Assembly: GCA_001464475.1 (NCBI GenBank)
Contig: LNDX01000018.1
Coordinates: 1 to 52,102 of the forward strand
From: Flavobacteriaceae bacterium Ga0077528
Lineage (GTDB): Bacteria; Bacteroidota; Bacteroidia; Flavobacteriales; Flavobacteriaceae
Length of the DNA stretch: 52,102 bases
Reading direction: 5' to 3'
The notes beneath the pieces are model-generated. The model was not told where the DNA came from, did no database searches, and was given only the letters and a program-made list of their open reading frames with translations. Shown one piece after another: positions 23,084 to 32,914 of the stretch. Each line of letters opens with the position of its first letter. Position 1 is the first letter of the stretch. The translations under genes and the position numbers were made by a program.

Positions 23084-24646
23084 TTATTTAGCAATATTAA
23101 CTGCACGAGTTTCTCTAATTACAGTAATTTTCACTTGGCCAGGGTAAGTCATTTCTGTTTGAATTTTTTGTGAAATTTCAAATGATAGATTCGACGCCAT
23201 ATCATCACTAACTTTTTCACTTTCTACAATAACACGTAGTTCACGTCCGGCTTGAATAGCGTAGGCATTTTTAACACCATTAAATCCAAAAGCAATTTCT
23301 TCTAAGTCTTTCAAACGTTGGATGTAAGAATCTAATACTTGTCTTCTTGCGCCAGGTCTTGCGCCAGAAATAGCATCACAAACTTGAATGATTGGTGAAA
23401 TTAAATATTTCATTTCAATTTCATCGTGGTGAGCTCCAATAGCGTTACAAACCTCTTCTTTTTCACCAAATTTTTCAGCCCATTGCATACCAAGTAATGC
23501 GTGAGGTAAATCACTTTCTGCATCTGGTACTTTACCAATATCGTGAAGTAAACCAGCACGTTTAGCTAATTTTACATTCAATCCTAATTCTGCTGCCATG
23601 ATACCACATAGTTTGGCAACTTCTCTCGAGTGTTGTAATAAATTTTGACCATAAGAAGAACGGTATTTCATTCTACCAACAATCTTAATCAATTCTGGAT
23701 GTAATCCATGAATTCCTAAATCAATTACAGTACGTTTTCCAACTTCAATGATTTCATCATCAATTTGTTTAGTTGTTTTAGCAACAACCTCTTCAATTCT
23801 AGCTGGGTGAATACGTCCGTCAGTAACAAGTTTGTGTAAAGATAAACGTGCAATTTCTCTTCTCACAGGGTCAAAACAAGAAAGGATGATTGCTTCTGGA
23901 GTATCATCAACAATAATTTCTACACCAGTTGCAGCTTCTAAAGCTCTAATGTTTCTACCTTCACGACCAATAATTCTTCCTTTTACATCATCAGATTCAA
24001 TGTTGAAAACAGATACACAATTTTCTACTGCTTCTTCTGTTCCTACACGTTGAATTGTGTTGATGATTACTTTTTTAGCTTCTTGAGCAGCAGTAAGTTT
24101 GGCTTCTTCAATAGTTTCTTGAATGTGCGCCATTGCCTTAGTTTTAGCTTCAGCTTTCAAGCTTTCTACTAATTGTTCTTTAGCATCTTCAGCAGAAAGT
24201 CCTGAAATTACTTCCAATTGTTCTACTTGACTTTTGTGCATTTTCTCTACTTCTTGATACTTTTTATCAAGCATTTCAATTTTAGAGTTGTATTCAAGAG
24301 TTTTGGCTTCATAATCGTCGTTCACTTTCTTAGCTTTAGCTAATTCACTTGAAACTTGCGATTCTTTATCACGAATTCTCTTTTCAACTTCTGCCATTTT
24401 TTTATCTTTCGATAAAATTTCCTTTTCGTGTTCCGATTTTAATTCAAGAAATTTCTCTTTAGCTTGTAGTAATTTGTCTTTCTTGATGTTTTCTGCTTCT
24501 TGGTTGGCATCTTTCAAAATAGAAGATGCTTCTTTTTTTGCGTTTTTTATAAGGTTAGAAACATTGCTTTTTTCGAGCATTTTTGCTATTGCAAAACCTC
24601 CAGCTATTCCAACGACTACGCCGATAATTATAGATACTATGTCCAT
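23084..24646 (-). CDS. rny: Ribonuclease Y
   Basis: A 520-residue membrane-anchored endoribonuclease that starts mRNA decay. The N-terminal anchor [19 protein letters not shown] is followed by a long charged coiled coil (about 25-195), a KH domain ([19 protein letters not shown]) and an HD domain with the metal-binding LLHDIGK (about residue 370). The C-terminal [14 protein letters not shown] is typical. The length is normal. Upstream on the same strand lie a 6S-like RNA and zapA, a conserved neighbourhood in flavobacteria. Confidence 0.96.
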   Translation of the reverse strand: MDIVSIIIGVVVGIAGGFAIAKMLEKSNVSNLIKNAKKEASSILKDANQEAENIKKDKLLQAKEKFLELKSEHEKEILSKDKKMAEVEKRIRDKESQVSSELAKAKKVNDDYEAKTLEYNSKIEMLDKKYQEVEKMHKSQVEQLEVISGLSAEDAKEQLVESLKAEAKTKAMAHIQETIEEAKLTAAQEAKKVIINTIQRVGTEEAVENCVSVFNIESDDVKGRIIGREGRNIRALEAATGVEIIVDDTPEAIILSCFDPVRREIARLSLHKLVTDGRIHPARIEEVVAKTTKQIDDEIIEVGKRTVIDLGIHGLHPELIKIVGRMKYRSSYGQNLLQHSREVAKLCGIMAAELGLNVKLAKRAGLLHDIGKVPDAESDLPHALLGMQWAEKFGEKEEVCNAIGAHHDEIEMKYLISPIIQVCDAISGARPGARRQVLDSYIQRLKDLEEIAFGFNGVKNAYAIQAGRELRVIVESEKVSDDMASNLSFEISQKIQTEMTYPGQVKITVIRETRAVNIAK

Positions 24647-24671
24647 GGTTGTGTAAAAAATTTATATATAA

Positions 24672-24830
24672 AAAAACCTACATTAATTGCTTGTATAAAC
24701 TCGTAAGGACAAGTTTTGAGTTAACTCGCTGTTCAAGTTTCCCAACTTAATGGGCTTACTATAGTAGCGACGATTTACTCATTTTAATTTGTTAGTGTTG
24801 AGTTTACCAAAAATGAACTAATGTAGGCAG
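24672..24830 (-). ncRNA. ssrS: 6S RNA (candidate)
   Basis: The spacer between zapA and rny folds, on the minus strand, into a long two-ended hairpin of about 155 nt. The closing stem is CCTACATTA (24819-24827 side) with TAATGTAGG (24677-24685). A second stem is GTAAACTC with GAGTTTA, then comes a large unpaired central bubble, then TCGCT/AGCGA and a terminal CCCA...TGGG hairpin. A T-run directly follows the closing stem. The shape, size and position next to zapA match 6S RNA, which binds the RNA polymerase holoenzyme. No clear promoter was seen, so it may be processed from the zapA transcript. Confidence 0.72.
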
Positions 24831-24872
24831 TATTTTTAGTTTATTTAAAAGAACGTTTTTTCTTGTAACTTA

Positions 24873-25166
24873 TTATTTATTAAGATAGTCGTCTAAAAGG
24901 CTATTTATGTTTGTTAATCGTTCCATTGATTCTTTTCCATCAATAGCATTATCCACTTTTTTCTGTTCCAACTGTGATGCAAATTGTAATGCACACATAG
25001 CTAAAACGTCTTGCTTATCTCTTACAGCATAATTCTCTTCAAATTGCTTTATCATTAAATCTATCTTTTTAGAAGCACTTCTCATGGCTTCTTCTTGCTG
25101 CATACTTACCGTTAACGGATAAACTCTGTCTGCAATTGATATTTTAATTTTAAGCTTTTCATCCAT
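24873..25166 (-). CDS. zapA: Cell division protein ZapA
   Basis: A 97-residue ZapA-type protein: MDEKLKIKISIADRVYPLTV is the beta-hairpin, followed by the long helix EEAMRSASKKIDLMIKQFEENYAVRDKQDVLAMCALQFASQLEQ. ZapA binds FtsZ and bundles protofilaments at the division site. The Met at 25166 is taken as the start because it begins the conserved part; an upstream Met at 25181 would overlap the preceding gene. It lies 4 nt behind the coiled-coil gene, so the two are one operon, with the 6S-like RNA next. Confidence 0.88.
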   Translation of the reverse strand: MDEKLKIKISIADRVYPLTVSMQQEEAMRSASKKIDLMIKQFEENYAVRDKQDVLAMCALQFASQLEQKKVDNAIDGKESMERLTNINSLLDDYLNK

Positions 25167-25170
25167 AATT

Positions 25171-25461
25171 TTAATCAGCAAGTTGCGCTATACAATAATC
25201 AATTTCGCGAATTAATGAATTTATTTTAAGCTTCGTATCTCTTTTATAATCTTCACTGCCTAGTAACGAATTAGTCATTTTTAATGATTCAAATTCTTTT
25301 TTTAACGACTCATACGCCAAAGTTTGATTTTGATTTGATTGTACAGAAATCTTTATTTCTCGTTGCAACGCTTGATTTTTTTCTTCTAAATCGTTTATCT
25401 TTTTAAACAATTTTTGAATTTTATTCTCAAGAGTATCAATTATTTCTGCAATTTCACTCAT
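25171..25461 (-). CDS. Small coiled-coil protein upstream of zapA
   Basis: A 96-residue, almost entirely helical protein. Heptad-like repeats run from IIDTLENKIQKLFKKINDLEEKNQALQ to about residue 65, followed by a short C-terminal helix INSLIREIDYCIAQLAD. No catalytic motif, signal peptide or membrane segment was seen. It is not confidently a member of a named family. The tight linkage to zapA (4-nt gap) and its coiled-coil nature suggest a ZapB-like partner in division, which is inference from context only. Confidence 0.75.
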   Translation of the reverse strand: MSEIAEIIDTLENKIQKLFKKINDLEEKNQALQREIKISVQSNQNQTLAYESLKKEFESLKMTNSLLGSEDYKRDTKLKINSLIREIDYCIAQLAD

Positions 25462-25656
25462 CTATGACACAATTCATTACTTAATCTTACAAATTTATAA
25501 TTCCTAATCTATTAAAGCAATATTTTTCGTTAAAAATTAAATTTATTTTTTTATTAACTTCTAATATTTTGTAAAATAGTTAGTTATAAATCTGTTTGTG
25601 GTATTTTTTTTTGTAATTATAAAGTTTTTTATACTTTAGCAAAAAACCCATATAGA

Positions 25657-27348
25657 ATGAAATATATCCCATTGATTTTGTTATTTTCGATTTTTTCGCT
25701 TGCCCAAAATGAGTATCCGAAAGATTATTTTAGATCACCTCTAGATATTCCATTACAGTTATCTGGAAATTTTGGAGAATTGCGTCCAAATCACTTTCAT
25801 GCCGGATTTGATTTTAAAACCAATCAGAGAGAGGGTTTAAATGTTTATGCCGTTGCTGATGGTTATATTTCTAGAATCAAAGTTTCAACTGCTGGATATG
25901 GCAAAGCAATTTATATAACACATCCAAATGGTTATACTTCTGTTTACGGACATTTACAAAAAGCTGTCGGAATTATTCAAGATAAGATTATTGCATTGCA
26001 ACATGCTGAAAAAAGTTATGAAATTGAAGCTTTTTTTAAACCTGGCGAACTTGTAGTAAAGAAAGGCGACATCATTGCACTTTCAGGAAATACTGGCGGT
26101 TCAGAAGGGCCACATTTGCATTTTGAGTTCAGAGATAACAAAACAGAGAAAATTATAAATCCGTTGTTTTTTGGAATACAAACTCAAGACACAAAAAATC
26201 CAATTGTTTCGAGTCTTATGGTTTATCCTTTAGATAATTCAGCAGTAGTAAATGAATCTAAAAGACCAGTTCTTCTTAATTTGTCTCTTCAATCAGATGG
26301 TACCTATTTGTCCCAACAAGTTTTTGCAAGTGGTAAAATTGGATTTGGAATTAGCGCAACAGACAATGATAATGTCTCATACAATGCAAATGGTGTTTAC
26401 AAAACGGAATTGATATCTAATGGGAAAGTGATTTTTGGATATGAATTTGATACTATGGTCTTTGATGAAGCAAAATATATTAATGCTTTTATCGACTATG
26501 CTAGATATAAGAAAATGCGTCAAAGAGTACAAAAGCTTTTTATGAAAAATCCATTTCCTTGGAGTAATATTTATCAAAATTATGAAAATGGGATATTAAA
26601 TATTGTACCAAATACTTTAGAAATTCAACGTATTGAAGTGTCTGATTTCTTTAAAAACAAAACGGTTATTTCAATTCCGGTAAAATATTCAGCAAAGCCA
26701 GCTCTTATTAATGAAGAGAATAAAGTCACAAAGTATTTGGTAAAATCTAAAGTTGAATCCAACTTTGAAAAGGATAATTTTTCTGTTTATTTTCCAGCAG
26801 GAACATTTTATGAAGATTTCTATCTAAATTTTGATGTAAGAAATAACACGCTTTTCCTTCATGATGATTCCGTTCCTGCACATACCAACTTTACAATTTC
26901 TATAGAAGATACAAAATCTTCAGAGGAAGAAAAGAAAAAAATGTTTATTGCATCAGTAAACGGAACTAAATTAGGATACATCACAACAAAACTAGTAGGT
27001 AATACGTTTACTTGTAAAACAAGAAATTTGGGACAATTCACATTAGCAAAAGACATAACTGCTCCAAAAATTAGTATGGCAAAAAGCATTGAAGGTAAAT
27101 GGATTACAAATCAAAAAAGCATTAACGTAACGATTTCTGATGATTTGTCTGGCGTTAAAACTTACAATGGCTATATCAATGATAAATGGGTTTTGTTTGA
27201 ATATGAATCAAAATTAAAGCGCTTGACTCACGTTTTTAATGATGATTTGTTACAAGAAGGAGCCAATAAATTGAAAGTAGTTGTTACAGATAATGTTGGA
27301 AATTCTACTATCTTTGAAACTCAGTTTAACAGAAGTCAAAAAAAATAA
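25657..27348 (+). CDS. M23 family metallopeptidase
   Basis: A 563-residue exported protein. A short signal peptide (MKYIPLILLFSIFSLAQ) is followed by a LytM/M23 domain. The zinc ligands are H48 and D52 in HFHAGFDF and H155 of GPHLHFE, with H153 as the catalytic partner; GYTSVYGHL and GNTGGSEG fit. The long C-terminal part (about 180-563) is beta-rich, ends with an Ig-like SDDLSGVKTYNGYINDKW segment, and has no recognised family. It probably cleaves peptidoglycan cross-links in the periplasm. The TonB receptor starts 6 nt after the stop. Confidence 0.9.
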   Translation: MKYIPLILLFSIFSLAQNEYPKDYFRSPLDIPLQLSGNFGELRPNHFHAGFDFKTNQREGLNVYAVADGYISRIKVSTAGYGKAIYITHPNGYTSVYGHLQKAVGIIQDKIIALQHAEKSYEIEAFFKPGELVVKKGDIIALSGNTGGSEGPHLHFEFRDNKTEKIINPLFFGIQTQDTKNPIVSSLMVYPLDNSAVVNESKRPVLLNLSLQSDGTYLSQQVFASGKIGFGISATDNDNVSYNANGVYKTELISNGKVIFGYEFDTMVFDEAKYINAFIDYARYKKMRQRVQKLFMKNPFPWSNIYQNYENGILNIVPNTLEIQRIEVSDFFKNKTVISIPVKYSAKPALINEENKVTKYLVKSKVESNFEKDNFSVYFPAGTFYEDFYLNFDVRNNTLFLHDDSVPAHTNFTISIEDTKSSEEEKKKMFIASVNGTKLGYITTKLVGNTFTCKTRNLGQFTLAKDITAPKISMAKSIEGKWITNQKSINVTISDDLSGVKTYNGYINDKWVLFEYESKLKRLTHVFNDDLLQEGANKLKVVVTDNVGNSTIFETQFNRSQKK

Positions 27349-27354
27349 TATCTT

Positions 27355-29820
27355 TTGAAAGCAATAAATAAATTTATATACCTAGTTTTTTTTCTATTTA
27401 CCATTGCATCTTTAGGGCAAACAGCGAAAGTTACAGGAATAGTTTTAGATGAAAACAACAATCCTGTTGAAGGAGTTAATGTTAGTTATCAAAGCCAATC
27501 TGTTGTTACTAATAAAACAGGTTTTTATGTAATCACCATTCCGGCCAATCAAAAAGTAGTTTTGGTTTATACACATGTTTCTTTAAAAAATATTACAGCA
27601 ACATTTCAATTAAAAAATAATGATATTGTTGAATATAATCCTGTAATGAGTTCTAAAAACGCTCAATTGGACGAAGTTATTATTAAAAACAATAGAGGTA
27701 GAGCATCAGGGATTATAAGTATTGAACCAGAAGTTATTAGAAAAAATCCAAGTTTGTCTGGTGGAATTGAAAGTGTGATTAAAACATTACAAGGTGTAAC
27801 TTCAAATACTGAATTGAGTGCTGCTTACTCTGTGAGAGGTGGAAATTATGATGAAAACTTGGTTTATGTAAATGAAGTCGAAATTTATCGTCCGTTTTTG
27901 GTGCGCTCTGGTCAGCAAGAAGGATTGAGTTTTACTAACACTGATTTAATTCAAAATATAGAATTTTCTGCTGGTGGATTTCAAGCCAAATTTGGAGATA
28001 AAATGTCTTCGGTTTTAGATATTACTTATAGAAAACCTACAAAATTTGGAGCTTCACTAGAAGCAAGTTTCCTTGGTGGAAGTATATCAGCTGAAGGCAT
28101 TTCTAAAAATAAAAAATGGAGTGCCATGACAGGTATTCGTTATAGAGACAATTCACTTTTGGTTAACAGTCAAGAAACAGAAAGTAATTTTAGACCAACT
28201 TTTGCCGATGTACAAACGGTTGTGAATTATGATGCTTCTGCAAAATGGCAATGGAGTTTCTTAGGAAATATTGCTCAAAATAAATACAGCTACCAGCCTT
28301 TAACACGTCAAACCAATTTTGGAACTTTGAGTGAACCTATTGCACTACAAGTTTTTTACGAAGGACAAGAAGATACTCAATTTCAAACCTTTTTTGGCGC
28401 TATTAAATCTACATTCAAATCAAATGAAGATAATACTTATAAGTTTATTGCATCTTCCTATCACACACAAGAGCAAGAATATTTTGATATAGACGCTGCG
28501 TATTTTTTAGGAGAAGTTGATAGTAATATTGGTTCAGAAACTTTTGGTGATGTAACATTCAATCGTGCAGTTGGTTCGCAATTGAATCATGCCAGAAACG
28601 ATTTAGATGCATTGATAATTAATGCAGAAGTAAAAGGAAGTCACAACGTTAAAAAGAGATTCCAAATAGATTGGGGCGTAAAATATACGCACGAAAGTAT
28701 TCGCGATAGAATAGTAGAATGGGAAGTTATCGACTCAGCTGGATTCTCAATTAATCCACCAATTATAGATATTCCTAATGATCAACCTTACAATCCTTAT
28801 GTTGGTCCGTTAGTACCTTTTCAGAATGTAAGAGCGCTAAATTTTGTAAATATTGATAGAATTTCAGCTTTCGCACAGTGGAATACAAAAACTACACTTG
28901 GAAACAGTCAATTGTTTTTAAACGCTGGTGTTAGAGCACACAATTGGATGGTTTCTGGTGATAATATTACGTCTTCAAGTCAAACCGTTTTTAGTCCGAG
29001 AGCACAAATTTCACTCAAACCCGATTGGGAAAGGGATATGATTTTTCGACTCTCAACAGGATTTTACTATCAACCGCCATTTTACAGAGAATTGCGTGAC
29101 CAAAGTGGAGCCGTTCAATCAGACGTTAAAGCACAGCAATCAATTCATTTTGTTGTTGGAAATGATTATAATTTTAAAATGTGGAATCGTAAATTCAAAT
29201 TGGTTTCAGAGGCATTTTATAAAACTATGAATGATGTAAACACTTATACTTTGGAGAATGTGAGAATTCGATACAGAGCTAATAATGATGCAACTGCTTA
29301 TGCTTACGGATTTGATTGTAGATTAAATGGTGAGTTTGTTCCAGGAACTGAATCATGGTTTACTTTCGGATATTTAAAGACAGAAGAAAATCAAGACAAT
29401 AGAGGAAATATAGCTCGTCCTACAGATCAACGTTTAAAATTTGGTATTTTATTTCAAGATTATATGCCAAACATTCCTAACGTGAAATTGTATATGAATT
29501 TGGTTTACAATACAGGACTTCCAGGTGGTTCGCCATCTTATGCTGATGTGTATCAATATCAAAGTCGTTTGAGAGATTATCGTAGAGCCGACGTTGGATT
29601 TTTCTATTCGTTTACCGAAAAAAATGAGCTAAAACCAGACGGACATTGGTTGAAAAAGTTTAAAGAATTATCATTAGGGTTTGAAGCATTTAATTTGTTC
29701 AACAATCAAAACGCGATAACCAACACTTGGGTTCGTGATGCCTACACCAAAAATCAATACGGAATCCCAAATTATATGACAACGAGAGTTTTTAATGTGA
29801 AGTTGACTGCAAGATTGTAA
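27355..29820 (+). CDS. TonB-dependent receptor with CarboxypepD_reg plug extension
   Basis: An 821-residue outer-membrane receptor. A signal peptide (to about residue 22, SLGQ) is followed by a carboxypeptidase-regulatory-like domain (AKVTGIVLDENNNPVEGVNVSYQSQ), a plug (ESVIKTLQGVTSNTELSAAYSVRGGNYDENLVYVNEVEIYRP) and a 22-strand-type barrel ending NVKLTARL. The start is TTG at 27355, 6 nt behind the M23 gene. Two small genes for a membrane protein and a lipoprotein follow tightly, suggesting an uptake or envelope operon. It lacks a SusD partner, so glycan uptake is not indicated. The substrate is unknown. Confidence 0.9.
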   Translation: MKAINKFIYLVFFLFTIASLGQTAKVTGIVLDENNNPVEGVNVSYQSQSVVTNKTGFYVITIPANQKVVLVYTHVSLKNITATFQLKNNDIVEYNPVMSSKNAQLDEVIIKNNRGRASGIISIEPEVIRKNPSLSGGIESVIKTLQGVTSNTELSAAYSVRGGNYDENLVYVNEVEIYRPFLVRSGQQEGLSFTNTDLIQNIEFSAGGFQAKFGDKMSSVLDITYRKPTKFGASLEASFLGGSISAEGISKNKKWSAMTGIRYRDNSLLVNSQETESNFRPTFADVQTVVNYDASAKWQWSFLGNIAQNKYSYQPLTRQTNFGTLSEPIALQVFYEGQEDTQFQTFFGAIKSTFKSNEDNTYKFIASSYHTQEQEYFDIDAAYFLGEVDSNIGSETFGDVTFNRAVGSQLNHARNDLDALIINAEVKGSHNVKKRFQIDWGVKYTHESIRDRIVEWEVIDSAGFSINPPIIDIPNDQPYNPYVGPLVPFQNVRALNFVNIDRISAFAQWNTKTTLGNSQLFLNAGVRAHNWMVSGDNITSSSQTVFSPRAQISLKPDWERDMIFRLSTGFYYQPPFYRELRDQSGAVQSDVKAQQSIHFVVGNDYNFKMWNRKFKLVSEAFYKTMNDVNTYTLENVRIRYRANNDATAYAYGFDCRLNGEFVPGTESWFTFGYLKTEENQDNRGNIARPTDQRLKFGILFQDYMPNIPNVKLYMNLVYNTGLPGGSPSYADVYQYQSRLRDYRRADVGFFYSFTEKNELKPDGHWLKKFKELSLGFEAFNLFNNQNAITNTWVRDAYTKNQYGIPNYMTTRVFNVKLTARL

Positions 29821-30489
29821 ATGAGTTTCAAGAAACATAGAAAGATTTTTTATGTTCCTGGAATGATTTCTTTGGTGGTTTTGCCTTTTTTATGTTGTTG
29901 GTTCATTTTTTCTAATGGTTATATGAAAGAATATAGATCTTTTAATTATGGCATTGATGAAGAGTATTCCAAAAAAATAATCAAAGAAAAACCAAAACTT
30001 ATTTTAAGAAATAATAGTACTTATGTATTTAATTCTTCAATTGAAAATGAGCAAAATAAGTTAGATAGTTTTCAATTGGCTATAAGAAAATTGCACCAAT
30101 CCAACGATTCATTAAATGGGATTAAAGTTCATTTTGGAAAACAAATGAATTATGAAGTTTTTATAAGAGTATTAGATATTCAAGCTATCGAAAAGACTAA
30201 CACTTATTATCAAATTGATAACGATTTGTATGTTTTGGGAAATATTAAAAGGAAAAAAGTTAAATCAACTTATTCAGAATTTAGATGTGGTACAAGTTAC
30301 TATACTCATTTAGAAACTTTAAAGATAGAAGCAGAAGAAAAAGAAAAACAGAAAAATGAATTATTAATTTCATTTTATAAAAAAGTATGGTATTTATTTG
30401 TTGCTTTAATTGGAATTATAATTCTAAATATTTTTGTACTACTAAAATTCAATAGAAATAGAAAATACAATCAAAAATCATATCTTTGA
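29821..30489 (+). CDS. Hypothetical two-TM membrane protein
   Basis: A 222-residue protein of unknown function. It has an N-terminal membrane helix (YVPGMISLVVLPFLCCWFIF), an extracytoplasmic region of about 140 residues, and a C-terminal helix (VWYLFVALIGIIILNIFVLL) followed by a basic, Asn-rich tail. The ATG immediately follows the TAA of the TonB receptor, so it is translationally coupled. The layout (anchor, periplasmic domain, anchor) would suit an accessory of the receptor, but no ExbD or TonB motif is present. Confidence 0.75.
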   Translation: MSFKKHRKIFYVPGMISLVVLPFLCCWFIFSNGYMKEYRSFNYGIDEEYSKKIIKEKPKLILRNNSTYVFNSSIENEQNKLDSFQLAIRKLHQSNDSLNGIKVHFGKQMNYEVFIRVLDIQAIEKTNTYYQIDNDLYVLGNIKRKKVKSTYSEFRCGTSYYTHLETLKIEAEEKEKQKNELLISFYKKVWYLFVALIGIIILNIFVLLKFNRNRKYNQKSYL

Positions 30490-30510
30490 TAAAGATTAAA
30501 TATTGTTCAA

Positions 30511-31230
30511 ATGAAAAATTTCTCAAAATATAGTGTCCTTGCATTAATCATACTTTTAGTTGGTTGTAAAGAAGAAACAGAAAAGCCTAAAGTAATTTAC
30601 GAAAACACTTCTAAAGAGCGTTCAGAACCAAAGATTGATACTTCTAAAATATTAGTAGCTGATTTACCAATTCAAATGGAAGGAACTTCCGTTTTGTTAT
30701 TTCCAATTGGTGAGTTTACTGTTGCTAGTGGAAGATCTAAAACAAAATATTCGAGTTCAGAAAGAGAAAGTTTTGTGGTTTCTAATTCTAATGAATACGA
30801 AATTACAGGTTATTTAAGCAATTTTAAGTTCCAACAAATTGGTTCTGATTCATTGAAAGTTTTAACCGACAAACCTGTTTTAATAGAACGCGTAACTTAT
30901 TTGAAATCAATTGCTGATAAAACAAAAAAACAGTTTTTAGTTTATGTTCTTGAAGATATGGATTCTAATAAAGACGGAAAACTAGATAGTAACGACATCA
31001 AAGATTTGTATATTAGTGCTATCGATGGAAGTAACTTTAAAAAACTTTCTGTTGAATTTCAAGAGTTTATAGATTGGAATGTGATTGATTCACAAAACAG
31101 ATTATACTTCAGAACGATAGAAGATATCAATAAAAATGGCGCGTTTGATAAAGACGATAAAGTACATTATCAATACGTAGATTTAATGGATAAAGAATTG
31201 AAGGTGGTGGAATATTCTGTTGTTAATTAA
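30511..31230 (+). CDS. Hypothetical lipoprotein with Asp-rich loop motifs
   Basis: A 239-residue predicted lipoprotein: the lipobox LLVGC places the lipidated Cys near residue 19. Two calcium-loop-like segments are visible, DMDSNKDGKLDSNDI and DINKNGAFDKDDKV, similar to EF-hand or dockerin loops. No enzyme motif was seen. It follows the membrane protein by 21 nt and probably belongs to the M23/TonB receptor operon. Its 3' end overlaps the convergent DUF3667 gene by 8 bp. Ca2+ binding is inference. Confidence 0.75.
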   Translation: MKNFSKYSVLALIILLVGCKEETEKPKVIYENTSKERSEPKIDTSKILVADLPIQMEGTSVLLFPIGEFTVASGRSKTKYSSSERESFVVSNSNEYEITGYLSNFKFQQIGSDSLKVLTDKPVLIERVTYLKSIADKTKKQFLVYVLEDMDSNKDGKLDSNDIKDLYISAIDGSNFKKLSVEFQEFIDWNVIDSQNRLYFRTIEDINKNGAFDKDDKVHYQYVDLMDKELKVVEYSVVN

Positions 31231-31993
31231 GATTAATTTGTCCTGTTTTTACTAAATAAAAAACAAACACAAATGAAGCAATTATTATTGCTGTAAAAAA
31301 CACCAAAGTAGCCATAAATCCGAACAGTAGTAATCTTAAAATGACATTTCCTATTTCATGCTTTTTATATAGTTGAAGATAAAGCCATATAGTTAAACCA
31401 TAAACAGGTATAGAAATTAAGCTTGAAAAGGATAACAAATATTTTGAATCAATTAGATACATTAATGGAATTGTTATTAACCCAAAAATTAATCTTTGAG
31501 CAGATGCAAAACAATTAATTATAATGTTTTCAATATAGTTATAGCCATATTTTTTAAATGCTAACCAAGAGCATAATGAGAAAAGAGGAAGAAGTGTAAG
31601 TTCAATGATGGCATAATGACTGAAAATCCAATTCATCATTTTTGGCATTTCATTAGCAACAATATTTTTGGTATTGTTATCAGGCATGAAAGCTTTATAA
31701 TCAATTTTTTGTGAAAGAAGTCCATTTAAACCAGCTAGTACAAATACCAAGAGAATAGGTTTGTAATGTTTAACTCGTTTGCCTTCAAGAAATTCCCTTA
31801 CAGTATCACCAGGACGAGTCAATAATTCTTTTATACTATATAAAAAACCTTTATTGATGTGCAAGAATGTATATTGCAATTCATCTTTAACGAAATGCCA
31901 ATTTAATCTAACAGTATTTGTTTTTTGTCCACAGTTAGAACAAAAGTTTCCTTCAAATGTATGTTGGCAGTTTTTACAAAGATGATGGTTCAT
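31223..31993 (-). CDS. DUF3667 membrane protein with N-terminal zinc ribbon
   Basis: A 256-residue protein. A zinc-ribbon head (CKNCQHTFEGNFCSNCGQK, two CxxC pairs) is followed by the DUF3667 core (FLHINKGFLYSIKELLTRPGDTVREFLEGKRVKHYKPI) and four or five membrane segments. The family is common in Bacteroidota and uncharacterised. The cytosolic ribbon joined to a membrane body suggests a regulatory or assembly role, which is inference. It is transcribed convergently to the lipoprotein gene and is probably monocistronic. Confidence 0.88.
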   Translation of the reverse strand: MNHHLCKNCQHTFEGNFCSNCGQKTNTVRLNWHFVKDELQYTFLHINKGFLYSIKELLTRPGDTVREFLEGKRVKHYKPILLVFVLAGLNGLLSQKIDYKAFMPDNNTKNIVANEMPKMMNWIFSHYAIIELTLLPLFSLCSWLAFKKYGYNYIENIIINCFASAQRLIFGLITIPLMYLIDSKYLLSFSSLISIPVYGLTIWLYLQLYKKHEIGNVILRLLLFGFMATLVFFTAIIIASFVFVFYLVKTGQINLN

Positions 31994-32185
31994 GGAAAAG
32001 TTTTTATTTTATTCAAAAATAAAATTTGTTTTTAAATTTCCAATTATTTAGTAACTAAATTTAGAACAAACAACTAACTACTATCTTTAAAGCAGTAACA
32101 ACGATTTTTACAATTAGATTTATCATAACATAAATTTATTGGTTAGCTTCAGTAAAAATAATTAATATTTAGATTGCTTCTCAAA

Positions 32186-32212
32186 AAAACTTACCGAATT
32201 GTAAGAGTTTTT
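32186..32212 (-). terminator. Terminator of the DUF2971 gene
   Basis: A short stem CTTAC / GTAAG (loop CGAATT) is flanked by A- and T-runs, directly beyond the gene's stop on the minus strand. It is weak but well placed; the flanks would also allow action in the other direction. Confidence 0.6.
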
Positions 32213-32914
32213 TTAAATTAGAATATCACTTTCTAAATCTGATTTTTCAATTTCAAAGTCAAAGCCAAGTTTATCAACTAATTCTATTACCAATTTTTTA
32301 TACCAATTTTCAGATTTTGGATGAATGTAGATTTTTTCTATAAGTTGTGAAATATCAACATCAATTTTTAAACCATCATTGATTTTAATTTCTTGCTCAG
32401 ATAAATCGGCGATAATTCTAACTTCACGTTCGTATTGAAAACTTTTACGTTTAAATAGAAATGGAAAAAACATATCGTCAAAAGGAATATATTCTTTTTT
32501 GTAATCGATGTAATTTACTTCGCCAATGTATTGCTTGAAATCCTTTTCAGCTTCTAAGGCCTTTTGGAGTCTTCCAACAGTAGATTGAATAGCCAAACCT
32601 TCACTATTTTGTGTGAAAATTTGCCACATAGCAAACGATTCATATTCATTAATATGCCAACTACTAATAACAACTTTTTCTCTGTGTGATTTATAGTAAT
32701 CAAGAAATTCAGGATTATTAGCAGACAATTTTTTAATTTCTTCAAAGGTTGGTTCAGAAAACGTTCCTTCATATTGATCTTCAAACTTATCCGAACGCGA
32801 CATGAAGAGTTTTCTAGAAAGTAGCAAGTCCAAAAATTTTGACAAGTCCAAATACTTCCAAACTATCGTATCTGGATTTTCTGGAAGTGTGATATTTGGA
32901 TTATTGAAATACAT
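32213..32914 (-). CDS. DUF2971-like protein
   Basis: A 233-residue cytosolic protein resembling DUF2971: VWKYLDLSKFLDLLLSRKLFMSRSDKFEDQYEG, then SSWHINEYESFAMWQIFTQNSEGLAIQST and RKSFQYEREVRIIAD. These conserved W, D, E and R positions suggest an enzyme-like fold, but no activity is known; DUF2971 genes are sometimes seen near anti-phage loci. The ATG directly follows the TAA of a 59-residue membrane protein gene, indicating coupling. It is the last gene of a run that starts with DUF4199. Confidence 0.78.
   Translation of the reverse strand: MYFNNPNITLPENPDTIVWKYLDLSKFLDLLLSRKLFMSRSDKFEDQYEGTFSEPTFEEIKKLSANNPEFLDYYKSHREKVVISSWHINEYESFAMWQIFTQNSEGLAIQSTVGRLQKALEAEKDFKQYIGEVNYIDYKKEYIPFDDMFFPFLFKRKSFQYEREVRIIADLSEQEIKINDGLKIDVDISQLIEKIYIHPKSENWYKKLVIELVDKLGFDFEIEKSDLESDILI

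Noticed and set aside
30511..31230. Dockerin or cellulosome protein because of the D-x-D-x-D loops
   Set aside because: Only isolated loops are present, without the paired dockerin helices, and the protein is a lipoprotein next to a TonB receptor.
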